A stretch of 36,125 bases of DNA from an uncultured beta proteobacterium (GTDB lineage Bacteria > Pseudomonadota > Gammaproteobacteria > Burkholderiales > Burkholderiaceae_C), in NCBI GenBank assembly GCA_903844215.1, contig CAIMSP010000064.1, forward strand, positions 1 through 36,125, read 5' to 3'. The notes below the pieces were generated by a model. It had not been told where the DNA came from and did not search any database. It saw only the letters and a program-made list of their open reading frames with translations. The position numbers were made by a program, and so were the translations under genes. Shown one piece after another: positions 34,290-36,125 of the stretch. Every line of letters starts with the position of its first letter. The first letter of the stretch is position 1.

Positions 34290-35765
34290 TCAGTAAGCAA
34301 ACCAGACGTAGCCGTACAGCGTGTTGTTGTCGCTGGCATTGCGACCGAAGCCGTCGTAGTTGGCGGAGGCGCCGTTGAACTTGCTGTAGGCCGTGTACTG
34401 CAGCCCCACGCGCACGTTTTGCAACGGCGTCCAGAAGGCTTCGTAGGTCATGCCGCGCGTTCCGGGGTTGCCCGAGAGGTTGCCATTCACACGCGTAGAA
34501 CTGGGGTCGATCGCGCCGCTGGCGTCGTAGCCTGAGCTTTGATTCAGCGTGTTCGTGTTGCCGGACTTGTTGAAGAACGCCAGACTGCCGCCGTATTTGG
34601 CCTGATAGACATAGCTCGCCTTGGCGCGCAAGACGTTGTCGGATTCGGAGGCACTGGGCGCGCCGACGGCGCTGCCGTCGGCGCGGAAAAACACCGTTTC
34701 CGCAGCGGCCATGGCGTTGGCGGAATGGGCCTGCTTTTCCCGCATGAAGGCCACTTGGACCGTGACCGTGTGCGGATCCAGCAGGTACTGGTATTGGGCA
34801 TCGACGCCGAGGTTTCTGAAGCTGCCCAGGTTGTTGGAGTCCGAGATGTCGGAGCCCGCGTCGTAGGCATGGGCGATCATGCCGGTGCTGCCAACCATGA
34901 AGTTATGGGCTCCCAACTCACGCGTGTAGGCCAGGCGCCAATAGGGGTTGCCAAAGCCCTTGAGGTATTGCAGATCGGCCGTCGGCGTGCCCCAACTCAG
35001 GGGCCGCACGATGCCCTTGGCAGTTCCGTAGAAACCCAGTTCGCCGTAGTAGGTCTTGTTCCAATAGACGTAGGCGTTGACGCCGGCCAAGGCGGTGGCG
35101 GCGGCGTCAAAGCCGGGGAAGGGCGTGCTGGCGTCGGTGAATTGGTGACTGCTCAAGCTGTCTGCCACTGGCACGTACTGCATCCAGGCCGCAGCGGTGT
35201 TCCAGGGGTCGGTCACGGAGGGGTTGTTGTTCAGCGACAGGCCGTAGATCAGATCGCGCTTGGCATCGATAAAGCGATCGGCAAAACGCAGATCGACGTT
35301 GTCGGCGCCGCTGTGACCATGAAAGTTGCCATTCGCGTCCTGCATCGCGTAGTTGTCGTAGCTGATCTGCGAAAACAGGCCGAGGTTGTCGGTGATCTTG
35401 CCCGCGATGAACAGGCTGGCGCTGGAGAGCACGGGTTGGCCGTTCTTTTGAAAGTCGGCGCCCGGGTCGTCGCTCTTGCGGGTGTCGGCGACCTTGGCCG
35501 CGCCGATCACGCCCATCACGGCCAGCGGCAGCGCGCGCGCGCCCATGGTGTAACCGGTGAGCTTGAACAAGCGACCGTAGGGGGTGAGTTCGGGGAATTG
35601 CCCGCCCGCGTGGCAGGAGACGCAGTTTTGTCCCGTTTGGCGGGCGAACGCCGGCAGGGCCTGCGCATCCATAGGCGCCAGGGTGGCGAAAAGAGCGCTC
35701 AGTCCTGCGACCAAACCGCCGACTTTGGCGCTCTTTGCTGGAATCAACTTGGCTAACAGCGACAT
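34290..35765 (-). CDS. Cyc2-like fused monoheme cytochrome and outer-membrane porin
   Basis: This 491-residue exported protein has a signal peptide (about residues 1-36, ending DAQA). A short N-terminal cytochrome segment (LPAFARQTGQNCVSCHAGG) has the heme-binding C48-x-x-C51-H52, and ELTPYGRLFKLTGY follows. The remaining 400 residues are rich in alternating aromatic and polar residues and end in WFAY, as in outer-membrane beta-barrels. This layout is that of Cyc2, which carries electrons across the outer membrane in iron oxidisers; related proteins also occur in bacteria not known to oxidise iron. The ATG at 35765 follows GGAAAGGG and gives the signal peptide; the frame extends to 35948 without conserved sequence. 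The diheme lipoprotein next to it is a likely electron partner. Confidence 0.85.
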   Translation of the reverse strand: MSLLAKLIPAKSAKVGGLVAGLSALFATLAPMDAQALPAFARQTGQNCVSCHAGGQFPELTPYGRLFKLTGYTMGARALPLAVMGVIGAAKVADTRKSDDPGADFQKNGQPVLSSASLFIAGKITDNLGLFSQISYDNYAMQDANGNFHGHSGADNVDLRFADRFIDAKRDLIYGLSLNNNPSVTDPWNTAAAWMQYVPVADSLSSHQFTDASTPFPGFDAAATALAGVNAYVYWNKTYYGELGFYGTAKGIVRPLSWGTPTADLQYLKGFGNPYWRLAYTRELGAHNFMVGSTGMIAHAYDAGSDISDSNNLGSFRNLGVDAQYQYLLDPHTVTVQVAFMREKQAHSANAMAAAETVFFRADGSAVGAPSASESDNVLRAKASYVYQAKYGGSLAFFNKSGNTNTLNQSSGYDASGAIDPSSTRVNGNLSGNPGTRGMTYEAFWTPLQNVRVGLQYTAYSKFNGASANYDGFGRNASDNNTLYGYVWFAY

Positions 35766-36012
35766 TGGAAAAACCCTTTCCGTGACTTGGACAATGAATG
35801 ACAAGGCTCCACTTTGCATCATTTGTGTTAAGCGGCGTCGGGAAAACGCCCGAAAGGCCTCGGGTCTAGGGTTTAACCCAGGGCAATTGTTTCGGAATTG
35901 CGACAGTTGAGTTGTGCCCTCTGTGAAAGGGGTGAGCGCCCCTCGCAAGCTTGGCGTCAGTCAGGCCGACTGCCAACTTAAAACCTGGACAGTGCCAAGT
36001 TCTCGCTGCCGA

Positions 36013-36125
36013 TCACCCGGGTTTTTGAGTCAGCCGCAGAGTTGACAATTCCGTTGCCAAGTCAATCCAGCGCTCCATCAGGAGCTTCATGCGCTCGTAG
36101 TTCTTGAGCTGCTTGCGCACTGCTG
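36013..36125 (-). CDS. C-terminal fragment of an unidentified gene, cut by the right edge
   Basis: A minus-strand frame enters at the right edge and ends at TGA (36015-36013), giving 36 residues that read RKQLKNYERMKLLMERW and then IDLATELSTLRL. The charged helical pattern resembles the end of DUF6788-type proteins, which are often found near transposases, but the fragment is too short to be sure. The 247 bp between it and the cytochrome-porin gene hold no other gene, only weak hairpins (around 35920-35980). Confidence 0.45.
   Translation of the reverse strand, partial: AVRKQLKNYERMKLLMERWIDLATELSTLRLTQKPG

Noticed and set aside
35785-35810. Repeated TTGTC motifs upstream of the cytochrome-porin gene that look like a Pho box
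   Set aside because: The two copies are 10 bp apart, not 11, and the rest of the 7-bp units do not match.

Overview
The window is a dense GC-rich (by eye roughly 60-65%) piece of a Gram-negative chromosome, most likely from a betaproteobacterium of the order Burkholderiales. The evidence is the gene content (AlkB, Aap-type amino-acid transporter, TonB receptors, YceI, Cyc2-like cytochrome-porin) and protein style. No rRNA or housekeeping marker allows a finer placement. No complete transposase, CRISPR array or origin was seen.

Layout. Positions 1-105 hold the tail of an unidentified gene. Next come a lower-GC phzF-family gene (538-1410), a 5'-truncated hipA toxin gene without hipB (1581-2642, minus), and rmlB-rmlD for dTDP-rhamnose (2949-4912). 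They are followed by tRNA-Ser(TGA) (4934-5021), an alkB alkane hydroxylase (5061-6245) and a convergent chemoreceptor gene (6352-8373).

From 8604 to 15142 lies a divergent locus. Leftward runs TonB-dependent receptor-exbB-exbD-tonB; rightward run a PAP2-type acid phosphatase and a purple-acid-phosphatase-like metallophosphatase. Their shared control region (12651-12948) carries GTCAC repeats with an exact 11-bp period, like PhoB boxes, facing both ways. Together they look like a phosphate-starvation system that cleaves organic phosphates and takes something up through its own TonB machinery. The PAP2 protein has Gln in place of the nucleophile His.

From 25354 down to 15213 (minus) eight tightly packed genes encode a PepSY membrane protein, a DUF2271 protein, a DUF4198 protein, an ApbE flavin transferase, a membrane-anchored NADPH diflavin reductase, and a TolC-like/MFP/RND tripartite pump. 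The DUF2271 protein carries a DGVSGAT motif, matching the ApbE FMN-attachment consensus. I read the set as a route for NADPH electrons to a flavinylated periplasmic protein, coupled to an efflux pump. It resembles periplasmic ferric-siderophore reduction followed by siderophore recycling, but the substrate is unknown.

From 32488 down to 25690 (minus) are two polar amino-acid ABC systems: Aap-like (binding protein, a tyrosine/dual-specificity phosphatase, AapQ lacking its usual N-terminal helix, AapM, no AapP) and Gln-type (binding protein, permease, ATPase). The set ends with a PheC-like exported cyclohexadienyl dehydratase. Between 32571 and 35765 lie a small membrane protein, YceI, a diheme cytochrome c4-like lipoprotein and a Cyc2-like fused monoheme cytochrome/porin. 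The right edge cuts the C-terminus of an unidentified gene (36013-36125).
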